Positions 16,501-25,083 of a stretch of 46,365 bases of DNA are shown here, in pieces. The first letter of the stretch is position 1; each line of letters starts with the position of its first letter. Location: positions 1-46,365 of the forward strand of contig JAICSO010000030.1 in the NCBI GenBank assembly GCA_025936825.1. Reading direction: 5' to 3'. Origin of the DNA: Terriglobales bacterium (lineage in GTDB: Bacteria; Acidobacteriota; Terriglobia; Terriglobales; Acidobacteriaceae). The notes beneath the pieces were generated by a model. The model was not told the origin of the DNA, did no database searches, and saw only the letters and a program-made list of their open reading frames with translations. Made by a program: the position numbers and the translations under genes.

Positions 16501-16713
16501 TCAGGCGCCACCATGAGTGAGTGTCACAAGAATGGTGACAACCACGATCACTACTGCAGCAAGAGAGAACAAGAGGATACGGCGCGGGCGATCTTCTCTC
16601 TCCTTCCGATGCCATTCCGCGAATTTCGCGTGCGCAGCTTCGCTCGCCCATTTCTCGAGTTCATCAGGATTGTCAGTTGAAAGTACGTTAACGATCGGTC
16701 GGCGTTCGGTCAT
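16501..16713 (-). CDS. Small single-helix membrane protein, AKFAxWH family copy 2
   Basis: The 70-residue product has a soluble N-terminus ending AKFAEWHRKEREDRPRR and one membrane helix (ILLFSLAAVVIVVVTILVTL), then THGGA. It is a clear paralogue of the protein at 11816-12019, with conserved AKFAxWH, RPRR and helix position but a different first 30 residues. AAGTAGGTAAAGT upstream can act as ribosome site. Function unknown. Confidence 0.75.
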   Translation of the reverse strand: MTERRPIVNVLSTDNPDELEKWASEAAHAKFAEWHRKEREDRPRRILLFSLAAVVIVVVTILVTLTHGGA

Positions 16714-17030
16714 ACTTTACCTACTTTCACGCCCGTTAATTACTGTCGAGACGTAAGCTGTTGTGAAGTCCATTCTGGGTATCTGGCAGGCATGGCTGCT
16801 GGATAGTAAGATTTGGAAGTTCGGCTTCCGAACTCAGTGATGACTGGTCGGCTGCCGGCGTTTGAGAACATTCCTGGCGACGCTGACTTCTGCGTTCCGC
16901 CTTGTTTCGTTGCTTCTGCGGCCGTGCCTGCTCTTTCAGGGTTTTCGTGAAACTCGATCGACCTCTGGGCATAAGCGTCCCCCGGAATGAACAGCAAGTA
17001 CGGCATACGCTAGCACCGTCCAACACTGGT

Positions 17031-17351
17031 GGGCAATACATATTGCGGGTCTACCCGAAGCTACGCAGCAAGTACGTCTATCGCGGTCTGGTGTGGGTGG
17101 ACGGAGCCGATTTCGCAGTCACTCGAATCGAAGCCGAGCCAGCCGAAAACCCGTCATTTTGGACGAAGAAGAGCCAGATTCATCAGGAGTACGGGAAAGT
17201 GCAGGGGTTTTGGCTTCCACTCAAGAACGAGTCAGTCAGCTATATCCGGCTTGGAGGACGGGCCACTCTCACCATCGAATACACGGACTATAGAGTACAG
17301 GCCGTTCAACCAAACGCTGCGACACCGTCGACCCAGGCCGCAATCCAATAG
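17031..17351 (+). pseudogene. C-terminal fragment of a LolA-like outer-membrane lipoprotein-sorting protein
   Basis: The frame reads LRVYPKLRSKYVYRGLVWVD then FAVTRIEAEPAENPSFW, FWLPLKNESVSYIRLGG and ATLTIEYTDYRV. This is the C-terminal half of a LolA-like beta barrel as found in acidobacterial outer-membrane lipoprotein-sorting proteins. The signal peptide and first half are absent; upstream sequence (16740-17030) shows no matching coding in any frame. The frame is open from 16902, so a 149-residue protein could be made, but its first 45 residues look unrelated. I call it a truncated remnant. Confidence 0.6.
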
Positions 17352-17365
17352 CAGTCAACACACAT

Positions 17366-17683
17366 CTAGTTCTCGATCTCATGGAGCGAGTCATTGCCTC
17401 CAAGAATCGATGCTGCTCCCTGTTCGATTAGTTTGTCACCGCTCGCTGCGAGAGTTTTGTTAGCTAAACATCTGACGAACTCAAGGAAAGCTATTTTCTG
17501 TGGGAAAGAAGTCAGCAATCCGTGTTTGGGGCAAGACACGCGCTGAATGGTCTTCGGCCCATCGCTGTCGATATTGACGATCTCCCCACAATGGTTTCGT
17601 GAGCAGTGCAAATTAGTCTCAAAACTGTCTTCTGTGTCATTTCGCTTCACTTCGATTTTCAAAAAGATTGGATCATGAGGCAT
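17366..17683 (-). CDS. Small Cys-containing hypothetical protein
   Basis: From ATG 17683 the 105-residue product begins MPHDPIFLKIEVKRNDTEDS and contains HCSRNHCGEIVNI followed by RVSCPKHGLL, a Cys/His arrangement that could bind a metal. The C-terminus is helical (FLEFVRCLANKTLAASGDKL). A GGAG lies about ten bases upstream. It is convergent with the LolA-like fragment. The longer start at 17767 adds residues that look non-conserved. Function unknown. Confidence 0.55.
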   Translation of the reverse strand: MPHDPIFLKIEVKRNDTEDSFETNLHCSRNHCGEIVNIDSDGPKTIQRVSCPKHGLLTSFPQKIAFLEFVRCLANKTLAASGDKLIEQGAASILGGNDSLHEIEN

Positions 17684-17907
17684 AAGAGTTGGGCTCCAAT
17701 GGTTGACTACATCCTTGAAGCGAAGGCGGTCCGGTCCGGCAGAGCGCGCACCGAGGAGTGGACGCACCTCTCGTAGCGAGGAACGATGCCAGCATCTTCT
17801 GCCGAAGAGTAGTGCTGCGAGTTCACTCGATATTTGGAAGTGCCAACAACGGGCTGGAAGGTGGCTCTGTCACGACGGGTGCTTGGCCATCTCGCCAGAA
17901 TCACCTA

Positions 17908-18114
17908 TTACGCTGCGCCTGCGCGGCTATATCTCGCAATGGACCACCAGCCCCCGCGACGGAACGCAATTCCTTGATCACGCAGCTGCTCCAGCGCAAA
18001 TCGCACGAACACTGTGGGTTCGTTTAATGACTTCGCCAGGGCAGCAACGGAACTGCCGTTTGGGCCACGGCTCATTTGCAGTTTTGCAAGCACTCGCTCT
18101 CGCAACGTCAGCAT
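17908..18114 (-). CDS. Possible winged-helix DNA-binding microprotein
   Basis: The 68-residue product reads MLTLRERVLAKLQMSRGPNG, then SVAALAKSLNEPTVFVRFAL and EQLRDQGIAFRRGGWW. The helix-turn-helix-wing order (recognition helix followed by a DQGIAFRRGG hairpin) resembles a minimal winged helix. The start at 18114 lacks a clear ribosome site. A motif-like sequence (TGCAGTATTGAACAGTTT) lies about 40 bp upstream at 18151. Assignment rests on pattern only. Confidence 0.5.
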   Translation of the reverse strand: MLTLRERVLAKLQMSRGPNGSSVAALAKSLNEPTVFVRFALEQLRDQGIAFRRGGWWSIARYSRAGAA

Positions 18115-18195
18115 TTCGCAAATTTAGAACAAAATACAGGATCCGGTATGTGCAGTATTGAACAGTTTGGCAGCAACCCTGGCTGGAAATTGTGC

Positions 18196-18348
18196 TCACT
18201 CTGAATAGCCGTCGTCGGTACTCTCAGTGTCGTCGTCTTCTTCCTCTTTGCCGTCATCCTGATCCTCATCATCTTCGTCTTCTCGGGCTCTTGCCGCAGG
18301 AGGAAGTCTGCACCTTTTGACCAGGCATGGTGGGCGACGCCAGGGCAT
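18196..18348 (-). CDS. Possible small acidic-tailed protein
   Basis: From ATG 18348, behind AAAGGTATCCAG, a 50-residue product begins MPWRRPPCLVKRCRLPPAAR and ends with an Asp/Glu tail. A competing frame starts at ATG 18376 with AAGGAG five bases upstream, directly after the stop of the finger gene, and gives 35 basic residues. A frameshift joining the two is also conceivable. I cannot decide between them; one small product downstream of the finger gene is likely. Confidence 0.35.
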   Translation of the reverse strand: MPWRRPPCLVKRCRLPPAARAREDEDDEDQDDGKEEEDDDTESTDDGYSE

Positions 18349-18378
18349 CTGGATACCTTTTGTTCCTATGTTTCATGG

Positions 18379-18605
18379 CTACTCCTTGTGCTCCCGCCAT
18401 GATGGTTCTGGAGGGCGCTCATCTGCTTCCTTCCTATGTACCTGTTTGGCGTGTTTGTCGACTGTCGCTGCATGGTTTTCATTGCAGCTCCCGGATTGCG
18501 GAGCAATCCGGGCCCGGCAGAACTAAAGTACGTTTCGCAACTTGAGCACTTGCCGTGCAGCCCTGATTGGTTGTTTTGAGTGATCTCAAGAACAGGCTTT
18601 TTCAT
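18379..18605 (-). pseudogene. CDTYFSS finger protein with one-base deletion
   Basis: From ATG 18605 the product reads KPVLEITQNNQSGLHGKCSS then CETYFSSAGPGLLRNPGAAM and KTMQRQ, closely matching the intact paralogue at 41020-41223. At 18460-18462 the paralogue has TTT where this copy has TC, so the frame shifts and the expected DKHAKQVHRKEADERPPE continuation appears in another frame, ending with TAG at 18379. As written, an altered C-terminus without the His pair would be made, likely destroying the finger (two Cys, two His). Not a homopolymer site. Confidence 0.75.
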
Positions 18606-18707
18606 TCACCAAGTCTCCCACGAACACCAGTCTCATACCAGCACGCGGTGTGAGCTATCTTGCTCAGACGCAATATCGGGAGTCTGCCATGATCAATTCT
18701 CCTGAGT

Positions 18708-18896
18708 GTGAAAACCGAGCTGCGACCGCTGATTCGCAGCTCTGATATTAAGGTCGCAGTAAACCGTTGTCTGGTGAAGGTACCCGAGAGCCAGCACATC
18801 CAGCTAATCAGCATTCCTCGTGCGTGTGTTGTCGTGAGCTTTCCAGGCGAACACGGCTCGACGCAAAAAGTTTTCGAGATGACGCACGTGGGCTAG
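18708..18896 (+). CDS. Small hypothetical protein
   Basis: A 62-codon frame from GTG 18708 reads KTELRPLIRSSDIKVAVNRC and then IPRACVVVSFPGEHGSTQKV, alternating strands without membrane segment. A motif-like GATCAATTCTCCTGAGTG lies at 18691, immediately upstream, overlapping the start. It precedes the Thivi_2564-like gene by 24 bp. Moderate support from codon use only. Function unknown. Confidence 0.4.
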   Translation: MKTELRPLIRSSDIKVAVNRCLVKVPESQHIQLISIPRACVVVSFPGEHGSTQKVFEMTHVG

Positions 18897-18920
18897 ACGT
18901 ACAGAAAAAGGCCAACAATC

Positions 18921-19112
18921 ATGCCGTTGCTCCAAGCAGTGGAAATTCTGGTGGTAGTAGGGGTGCTGCTGTGGCTGGTGAATCGATTCATCCCTATGCA
19001 GTCGTCGATCAAATCGATTTTGAACGGCGTAGTAGTGATTGCCGTCGTTGTGTGGTTGCTGAATGCGTTTGGGCTCTTTCATTCCCTGTCCCGTATGCAC
19101 ATCGGATCGTGA
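18921..19112 (+). CDS. Thivi_2564-family small membrane protein
   Basis: The 63-residue product has two membrane helices, LQAVEILVVVGVLLWLVNRF and ILNGVVVIAVVVWLLNAF, separated by IPMQSSIKS, the pattern of the Thivi_2564 membrane family. These proteins are inner-membrane and of unknown role. It starts at ATG 18921 and heads a co-directional block of envelope genes that runs to 24321. Confidence 0.75.
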   Translation: MPLLQAVEILVVVGVLLWLVNRFIPMQSSIKSILNGVVVIAVVVWLLNAFGLFHSLSRMHIGS

Positions 19113-19195
19113 AGTCACCCGATACGTATGCAGGCGAACATCCAGGTCACGGCTCCACGACGTAACCCGGCAGGTAACTGCCTTAAGGAGATACT

Positions 19196-20926
19196 TTGAA
19201 AACTAAGCTTTTCTTGACAACCGCAATCCTTCTCAGCACGAGCGCTTTTGCTCAAACCACTTCTCAAACAGAACTCGTGGTCCAACCATTGAGTCCGACT
19301 CCCGTTTTTCACGTCTCCGTGACCAGCCGCAGCGTGCAGGCGATCAACTACAAGCACCGCGGCGGAGCTACCAAGCTGGATTTCGCGGGGACGCCCCTGA
19401 TGCCCGAAGCGACCGGGCAAGCCAAAGTAGAAAGCAAGAAAGGCTACATCGAAATCGAAGTTGAATTCGCCAATCTGCAGAAACCCACGACATTCGGCGG
19501 CGAGTACCTTACCTACATTCTGTGGGCAATCTCGCCTGAAGGCCGCGCCGTCAATCTCGGCGAAATCTTAATTGGCGATAACCACCGCAGCAAAGTGGAT
19601 GTCACCACCGATCTCCAAGCCTTTGCGCTAGTCGTCACCGCTGAACCTTATTACGCGGTCCGCCAACCCAGCAACGTTGTCGTGATCGAGAACGTGGTTC
19701 GCGAGGACACCAAGGGGACGGTGGAAGCAATGAACGCCAAGTATGAACTTATGGAACGCGGCGGCTATATTCCCACGGGCTATAAGTTCGACCCCGTGGT
19801 GCTGAACACTAATCTGCCGCTGGAATTCTTCGAAGCGCGCAATGCGTTGCGCATCGCGGAATCCGAGGGTGCCGAGCAGTATGCCGGCGACAGCTACCAG
19901 CATGCGGTCCGGCTCATGGACAAGGTCGATCGATTCTCTACAGACAAGCACGCGGATCGGAAAGCAATGATCGCGGTGGCGCGCGAGGTGGTGCAAACCG
20001 CGGAAGATGCTCGCGCGATCACCGTCAAGAAGATCGACCAGGAGCGCTTGGACAATGAACGCCAAACTGCTGCCAATGCACAAGCGCAGACCCAGGCAGA
20101 AGCAGACGATGCTACGCGTCAGAAGAACCAGGCGCAGTCCGACCAGGCCCGAGCGGAGAACGCCAAGGCCCAGGCGGAATCGGATACTGCAAACGCGCAG
20201 GCGGCGACTCTGGCTGCACAAACTGCCACGGCAAATGCTCAGGCTGCAAAGACGCAGGCAGAGATGGACGCGGCGACAGCGCAAGCTGACAAGCAACAAG
20301 CCGAATTGGATAGCGCCAAAGCCCGCGCCAATGCTGCCCAGGTCCAGGCAGATTCCGATAAAGCACGATCTGATATGGCGGACAGCCAGGCTGCTTCCGC
20401 TACTGCACTCGCGGCAGCCCAGGCGGATGCCGAGCAATCCCGCCTGGCAGCGCAGAAAGCTGAAGCCGAAAAACTGGCAATGCGTGCCAGATTGTCAGAG
20501 CAACTGAACTCGGTGCTGCAAACGCGCGACAGCGCGCGAGGCCTGATTGTCAGCATGTCTGACGTTTTGTTCGATACTGGAAAGTATTCGTTGAAGGCTG
20601 GTGCACGGGAGAAACTGGCTAAAGTCGCAGGTATTCTGCTCGCCTACCCTGGGCTCAATATCGCAGTCGGTGGATACACGGACAATGTGGGCGGTGACGC
20701 GATGAATCAAAAACTTTCTGAAAATCGCGCCGGCTCGGTACGTGATTACCTCGTGAACGAAGGAGTATTGGCTAATTCGGTGACTGCGCAGGGTTATGGC
20801 AATAGTTCACCGGTTGCTTCGAACAATAACGCAGCCGGCCGCCAGCAGAACCGCAGAGTCGAACTTCTGGTTTCCGGCGAGGCGATCGGTCACCCGGTAA
20901 ATGCGACTACGGGAAGCTTGCGATAA
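19196..20926 (+). CDS. OmpA-family protein with long Ala/Gln coiled coil
   Basis: TTG 19196 is the start: AAGGAGATACT precedes it and a signal peptide follows (KLFLTTAILLSTSAFAQ). Residues about 30-260 form a beta-rich domain, 281-438 an Ala/Gln/Asp-rich repeat (QAxAD, NAQAQ units) predicted to be a coiled coil, and 448-560 an OmpA C-terminal domain with VLFDTGKYSL and SENRAGSVRDYLV, which binds peptidoglycan. The overall form suggests an outer-membrane or periplasmic protein that bridges membrane and wall. A long minus-strand frame (19628-20437) is antisense to the coil and was rejected. Confidence 0.9.
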   Translation: MKTKLFLTTAILLSTSAFAQTTSQTELVVQPLSPTPVFHVSVTSRSVQAINYKHRGGATKLDFAGTPLMPEATGQAKVESKKGYIEIEVEFANLQKPTTFGGEYLTYILWAISPEGRAVNLGEILIGDNHRSKVDVTTDLQAFALVVTAEPYYAVRQPSNVVVIENVVREDTKGTVEAMNAKYELMERGGYIPTGYKFDPVVLNTNLPLEFFEARNALRIAESEGAEQYAGDSYQHAVRLMDKVDRFSTDKHADRKAMIAVAREVVQTAEDARAITVKKIDQERLDNERQTAANAQAQTQAEADDATRQKNQAQSDQARAENAKAQAESDTANAQAATLAAQTATANAQAAKTQAEMDAATAQADKQQAELDSAKARANAAQVQADSDKARSDMADSQAASATALAAAQADAEQSRLAAQKAEAEKLAMRARLSEQLNSVLQTRDSARGLIVSMSDVLFDTGKYSLKAGAREKLAKVAGILLAYPGLNIAVGGYTDNVGGDAMNQKLSENRAGSVRDYLVNEGVLANSVTAQGYGNSSPVASNNNAAGRQQNRRVELLVSGEAIGHPVNATTGSLR

Positions 20927-20960
20927 GGAGTCTTTACTTGCAACGAGGAAGGACTGACAT

Positions 20961-21116
20961 ATGCTTGGAACCATACTGATCGTGATTCTGCTCTTAGCCC
21001 TCTTTGGTGCACTGCCCCGCTGGTCTCATAGTCGGAGCTGGGGCTACGCGCCTAGCGGGGGAGTGGGACTGATCCTTGTCATTGTAGTAATTCTGCTACT
21101 TCTCGGCAGGATCTAA
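20961..21116 (+). CDS. DUF3309-like small membrane protein
   Basis: ATG 20961 opens a 51-residue protein, MLGTILIVILLLALFGALPR then WSHSRSWGYAPSGGVG and LILVIVVILLLLGRI. Two membrane helices around a WGYxPSGGxG loop are the DUF3309 signature. It is too short for most gene callers. It ends exactly where the phospholipase gene starts (TAAATG), so translation of the two is probably coupled. Confidence 0.85.
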   Translation: MLGTILIVILLLALFGALPRWSHSRSWGYAPSGGVGLILVIVVILLLLGRI

Positions 21117-22436
21117 ATGCAGATCAGCATGCCGAGTGGGGAAACAGCGAAGCGCCGGCGCCGATTTACTCTCAGCGCGTCGGCGCTTTTGATTTTCGTG
21201 CTTCTGTGCCGCGGCGGCTTGTCCGCGTACTCGGTTCTTACGCACGAGGAGATCGTTGACCTGTTGTGGGCTGACGAGATCCGGCCCCTCCTGCTCAAGC
21301 GGTTTCCCGGTCTCACGGACGACCAGATCAAAGAAGGGCACGCCTATGCCTACGGAGGCGCTGTCATTCAGGACCTCGGCTACTACCCATTCGGAAGCAG
21401 AGAATTCAGCGACTTAGTGCATTACGTCCGCAGCGGCGACTTTGTTCGTGAGCTGATACTCCAGAGCCAGGACGTAAATGAGTACGCCTTCGCGTTGGGC
21501 GCGCTGTCGCATTACACCTCAGATATCGCAGGTCATCCCGCGGTGAATGAGGCAGTCGCGATCGAGTATCCCAAGCTGCGGGCCAAGTTTGGTAAGTCGG
21601 TACGATATGCGCAGGACAAGACCGCACACCTAAAGACCGAGTTCGGTTTCGACACCGTGCAGGTCGCGAAGAACCGCTACGCCTCGCAGCAGTATCACGA
21701 TTTTATCGGCTTCCAGGTTTCCAAGCCGCTCCTGGAGCGGGTATTTCCGGTCGTGTATGGAGTCGAGTTGAAGGACGTGCTCACGCATGAGGACCTGGCG
21801 GTGGGCTCGTACCGCTTTGCGATCAGCCGGCTAATCCCCCAGATGACCAGGGTCGCGCTGCAAACGCATAAAAAGGAGTTGATGCGGGAGACCCCCAATT
21901 TTGCCAGAAAGAAGTTTTTGTACCGTCTTTCGCGTTCCGGGTACGAGAAGGAGTGGGGCAAGGATTACGTGAAGCCCGGCGTGGGGACCCGCATCCTCTC
22001 AACCCTGCTGCGGTACATACCGAAGGTTGGACCCTTTAAGGGACTGGCATTCAATAATCCGACCGCAAAAACCGAGGATCTCTACATCAAGAGCATCAAT
22101 ACCACTGTCGATCATTACCGCGCATTCCTTCACCAAGCGCGCACCGACACACTGGTTCTGCGTAACGTCGACCTGGATAGTGGCCAGACTACGAAGGCAA
22201 CCGAGTACTCTTTGACCGACGAAGCTTATGCCACATTACTGGCGCAGGTGGCAGGCAGAAAATTCGATCTCACCACGCCGGAGCTGCGCGATAACATCCT
22301 TGACTTCTATTCCGACCTGACAGCCCCCATTGAGACTAAGAAGAACGTGGGCGAATGGCAGAAGGTTCTATCTGAACTGGATCAACTGAAGTCGACAAAC
22401 CTCGCCACCAGGGCTGCCGGTGATCCGCAACCCTGA
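21117..22436 (+). CDS. Zinc-dependent phospholipase C family protein
   Basis: The 439-residue product has a signal-like N-terminus (residues 18-38) and then VLTHEEIVDLLW, the usual start of the mature bacterial Zn-dependent PLC domain. Possible zinc ligands are His in THEE, HAYAYGGAVIQDLG, HYVRSGDF, and GALSHYTSDIAGHP, the last being the hallmark His/Asp cluster. These enzymes cleave phospholipid head groups outside the inner membrane. It continues to about residue 310 with helices, and the end is family-variable. It sits between the DUF3309-like and AsmA-like genes, consistent with an envelope lipid role (inference). Confidence 0.85.
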   Translation: MQISMPSGETAKRRRRFTLSASALLIFVLLCRGGLSAYSVLTHEEIVDLLWADEIRPLLLKRFPGLTDDQIKEGHAYAYGGAVIQDLGYYPFGSREFSDLVHYVRSGDFVRELILQSQDVNEYAFALGALSHYTSDIAGHPAVNEAVAIEYPKLRAKFGKSVRYAQDKTAHLKTEFGFDTVQVAKNRYASQQYHDFIGFQVSKPLLERVFPVVYGVELKDVLTHEDLAVGSYRFAISRLIPQMTRVALQTHKKELMRETPNFARKKFLYRLSRSGYEKEWGKDYVKPGVGTRILSTLLRYIPKVGPFKGLAFNNPTAKTEDLYIKSINTTVDHYRAFLHQARTDTLVLRNVDLDSGQTTKATEYSLTDEAYATLLAQVAGRKFDLTTPELRDNILDFYSDLTAPIETKKNVGEWQKVLSELDQLKSTNLATRAAGDPQP

Positions 22437-22496
22437 TCGGGGGGAAAAAGCTCAAGCGAACGCTTCCAAGTCGAATTTGTAGGCGTGAGGAATGCA

Positions 22497-24104
22497 ATGG
22501 CCGTTCACGGTTCTTTCAACAGAGTTTGGAAACCTGTGCTGGTTTCGGCGTCCGCGATACTGGTGGTTGTTGCCCTAGCTGGCGTCTTCTTACTATGGCA
22601 CTGGCCATTCAGTCGCGAAGCCGTGTTGAAGGACCTGGAAGAGGCGAGTACGAGCAAGGTGCACATGGATGCATTTCACGGCACCTATTTTCCGCGACCT
22701 GGTTGCGAACTCACACACGTCACGTTCCAGCACAATCCGAAAGCCGGAACGCTGCCGCTGATCACCATTGAAACAGTGAGAATTGAGGGTACGCTTTGGG
22801 GTGTTTTCACCAGGCACCTGCGGCGAATCCGCGCCGATGGCTTGCACATCCTGATTCCGTCTCGCGATTCGGGTGAGCAATTTGAGGCGCCGAAGAGGTC
22901 GACTTTCGTCATCGACGACTTCATGGCCGACGGAGCAACTGCGGAAGTGGAGTCGCGTGAACCGGAGGCGCGATCACTGAAGCTTCTGTTTCGTACTCTC
23001 GTTATCAGCAATGTTGGCAGCAAGGGACCGGCATCATTCCGGACCCAGCTTTCGAACTCCAAGCTGCCGGGCGAAATCACCAGCACAGGTACCTTTGGTC
23101 CGTGGAATCCAGATGATCTCGGTAAAGTTACAGTTTCTGGAGATTACTTATTCGAACACGCGGACCTCAATGTCGTGCCCGGCATCGCCGGTTTGCTCTC
23201 TTCTTCCGGTAAATTCTCCGGAACGCTTGATCACATTGAGATTCAAGGGGTGACCGATACTCCGAGCTTCGCCGTCACTTCAAGTTCGCACCGTGTGCAG
23301 CTGAAGACTCAATTCCATGTCGTGGTTAACGGCGTAAATGGGGACACATTTCTTCAACAAGTGGGTGGGACTTTCTGGAAGACGACGGTATGGTGGCAGG
23401 GCAGCGTGGCAGGAACCACCGCACAGCCGGGAAAAGTGGCCTCGATTGAATTAGACGCCACGGACGGGCGAATCCAGGACCTTTTGTTGCTCTTCGCTCG
23501 GTCGGAGCGCTCGCCGATGTCTGGGAATGTCAGTTTCCACGCCAAGGTTTGCCTAACTCCGGGGAAAAGATCCTTTCTGGAGAGAGTCGAATTGCAGGGG
23601 ACTTTCGGAATCGATGCCGGTACCTTCTCACGATCCAGCACCCAGGAAGGGGTCAACCATCTCAGCGCCGGGGCGAGCCGCGATGACACTGTTCGCAAGC
23701 CAGTGGGGGAACAGGGTGAGCCTGAAACCGTGCTCTCGGACCTCAGGGGGCAAGTTCTGCTGCGAGATGGCACAGCCAGGTTCTCGAATCTCTCATTCAC
23801 CGTTCCGGGCGCCTTGGCCCAAATGGATGGCACGTACAGCTTGATTACCGAAAGAATCGATCTGCACGGAATGCTGAAAACTGATTCTGCCCCATCCAAC
23901 ACGACGCAGGGAATTAAGAGCCTTCTAATGAAGGCCGTGGACCCTTTCTTTAAAAAGAAGAGGGCCGGTTATGCAATACCGGTCAAGGTCACCGGCACCT
24001 ACGAACACCCCGTTTTCGGCCTGGATTTAGGCAGGAAAGGCGACCAGCGCAAGGAGAAGGAGCAATCGCGCGCATCTCAGCTACTGGATGGAACCAAACA
24101 CTGA
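22497..24104 (+). CDS. AsmA-like envelope protein
   Basis: The product of 535 residues has one N-terminal membrane helix (VLVSASAILVVVALAGVFLL) and a long beta-rich periplasmic part with repeats of strand pairs (DGLHILIPSRD, FRTQLSNSKLPGEI, SGNVSFHAKVCLTPGK). The C-terminus FSNLSFTVPGALAQMDGTYS and VTGTYEHPVFGLDLG is characteristic of AsmA-like proteins, which are bridge-shaped proteins that move lipids between membranes. ATG 22497 is used because GAGGA lies five bases upstream; GTG 22485 is an alternative. It follows the phospholipase gene by 60 bp, same strand. Confidence 0.8.
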   Translation: MAVHGSFNRVWKPVLVSASAILVVVALAGVFLLWHWPFSREAVLKDLEEASTSKVHMDAFHGTYFPRPGCELTHVTFQHNPKAGTLPLITIETVRIEGTLWGVFTRHLRRIRADGLHILIPSRDSGEQFEAPKRSTFVIDDFMADGATAEVESREPEARSLKLLFRTLVISNVGSKGPASFRTQLSNSKLPGEITSTGTFGPWNPDDLGKVTVSGDYLFEHADLNVVPGIAGLLSSSGKFSGTLDHIEIQGVTDTPSFAVTSSSHRVQLKTQFHVVVNGVNGDTFLQQVGGTFWKTTVWWQGSVAGTTAQPGKVASIELDATDGRIQDLLLLFARSERSPMSGNVSFHAKVCLTPGKRSFLERVELQGTFGIDAGTFSRSSTQEGVNHLSAGASRDDTVRKPVGEQGEPETVLSDLRGQVLLRDGTARFSNLSFTVPGALAQMDGTYSLITERIDLHGMLKTDSAPSNTTQGIKSLLMKAVDPFFKKKRAGYAIPVKVTGTYEHPVFGLDLGRKGDQRKEKEQSRASQLLDGTKH

Positions 24105-24156
24105 TTTGAATTTGAAAGACAGCGCCGGACTAAAACGGCGCTGGGATCGAGGAACA

Positions 24157-24321
24157 ATGGCTGAATGGACAGTGAAAGACCTAATGGAGAACCTGAAGCG
24201 ATACCCGCCCGACGCAAAGGTCTACTACGAGATGGGCCCGAACGGCCCAGGAACAATCGGGAAGGCGCAGTACGTCAAGGTCTGGGGGGATGACGAGATG
24301 GGAGTGCTGCTGGATCGGTAG
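24157..24321 (+). CDS. Small acidic hypothetical protein
   Basis: ATG 24157 lies three bases after GAGGA and gives 54 residues: AEWTVKDLMENLKRYPPDAK then YYEMGPNGPGTIGKAQYV and a WGDDEMGVLL end. The frame opens at 24088 inside the AsmA-like gene, but the ribosome site and the protein pattern favour 24157. It appears to be the last gene in the envelope block. Nothing identifies its function. Confidence 0.65.
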   Translation: MAEWTVKDLMENLKRYPPDAKVYYEMGPNGPGTIGKAQYVKVWGDDEMGVLLDR

Positions 24322-24610
24322 CGATCGCCGCCTAGAAAACGGGAATCGAGCACCCGCTGCAAAACTCTGCAGGATAGGCTCAAGCACGAGTTCATAGAGC
24401 AGGGTTTGTAGTGGCCGATCCATTTCCGAAGTCCTCCAACACTGCCTGCGAGCTATCTTTCCGGGCGCAATGCCCAGAGCTGGAGTTTGTGACCGGCAGC
24501 GCTGGGATGCTGCTTCTGCAGCCACATCAGCCGGCGGTCAGCGACTGTTAGTTTCCAACTTCGGGTTATTGGGTCCATCTTTGACAATCGAGTGCTTTCA
24601 AGTCGCGCCC

Positions 24611-24952
24611 TCAAGATGCCTCCTTGGCGATTGGCTCGCCTTCCTGATGTTCGATTGAGTGCCCAGTGGCGTCCTCTACTCGTGAGCTTTCGTTGGGGCA
24701 GCCTTCGTCACTCATTCGTGAGGAGCTGCTGTCCTCGCTCTGCCGGTTCGCCAATGGCTGACCAAGAGGTCGCGCGACTTCCAGCTGCTTACTGCGCTTG
24801 TTCTCGCGAATTTGTTCTGCGGTGAATTCACCTCCGCAAATACTGCAACGCCAATAATTCGATAGGCGGGCATTGAATCGTGCTCCCTGCTCATCAGAAC
24901 GCCTGGCCAAAACAAACTCGCCACCGCAATGCGGGCACTGCCGAGAACTCAT
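24611..24952 (-). CDS. Small zinc-ribbon protein, CGGEF family copy 3
   Basis: From ATG 24952 the product is 113 residues: CPHCGGEFVLARRS, linker, YWRCSICGGEFTAEQIRENK, then a 65-residue acidic Ser/Glu-rich tail. The cysteines match copies 1 and 2; the tail is unique. TTG 24970 would add six residues. A weaker match to the recurring motif (TTCAACGTTGACC) sits at about 24966-24978, near the start. Function unknown. Confidence 0.75.
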   Translation of the reverse strand: MSSRQCPHCGGEFVLARRSDEQGARFNARLSNYWRCSICGGEFTAEQIRENKRSKQLEVARPLGQPLANRQSEDSSSSRMSDEGCPNESSRVEDATGHSIEHQEGEPIAKEAS

Positions 24953-25083
24953 AGTCGCTCCATTATTCAACGTTGACCTTTATCAAATCCGCCCGCTCCG
25001 ATCGAATGCCTTGACGAGTTCCTGGCCGGAACATGAATGCAGTTCCAGCCAGCCAAATCATCTCGTCTAGCGGCCCCGATTGC

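Noticed and set aside
19628-20437. 269-codon minus-strand frame opposite the OmpA gene
   Set aside because: It mirrors the Ala/Gln coiled coil, is Arg/Leu/Cys-rich without domains, and the plus-strand gene is unambiguous.
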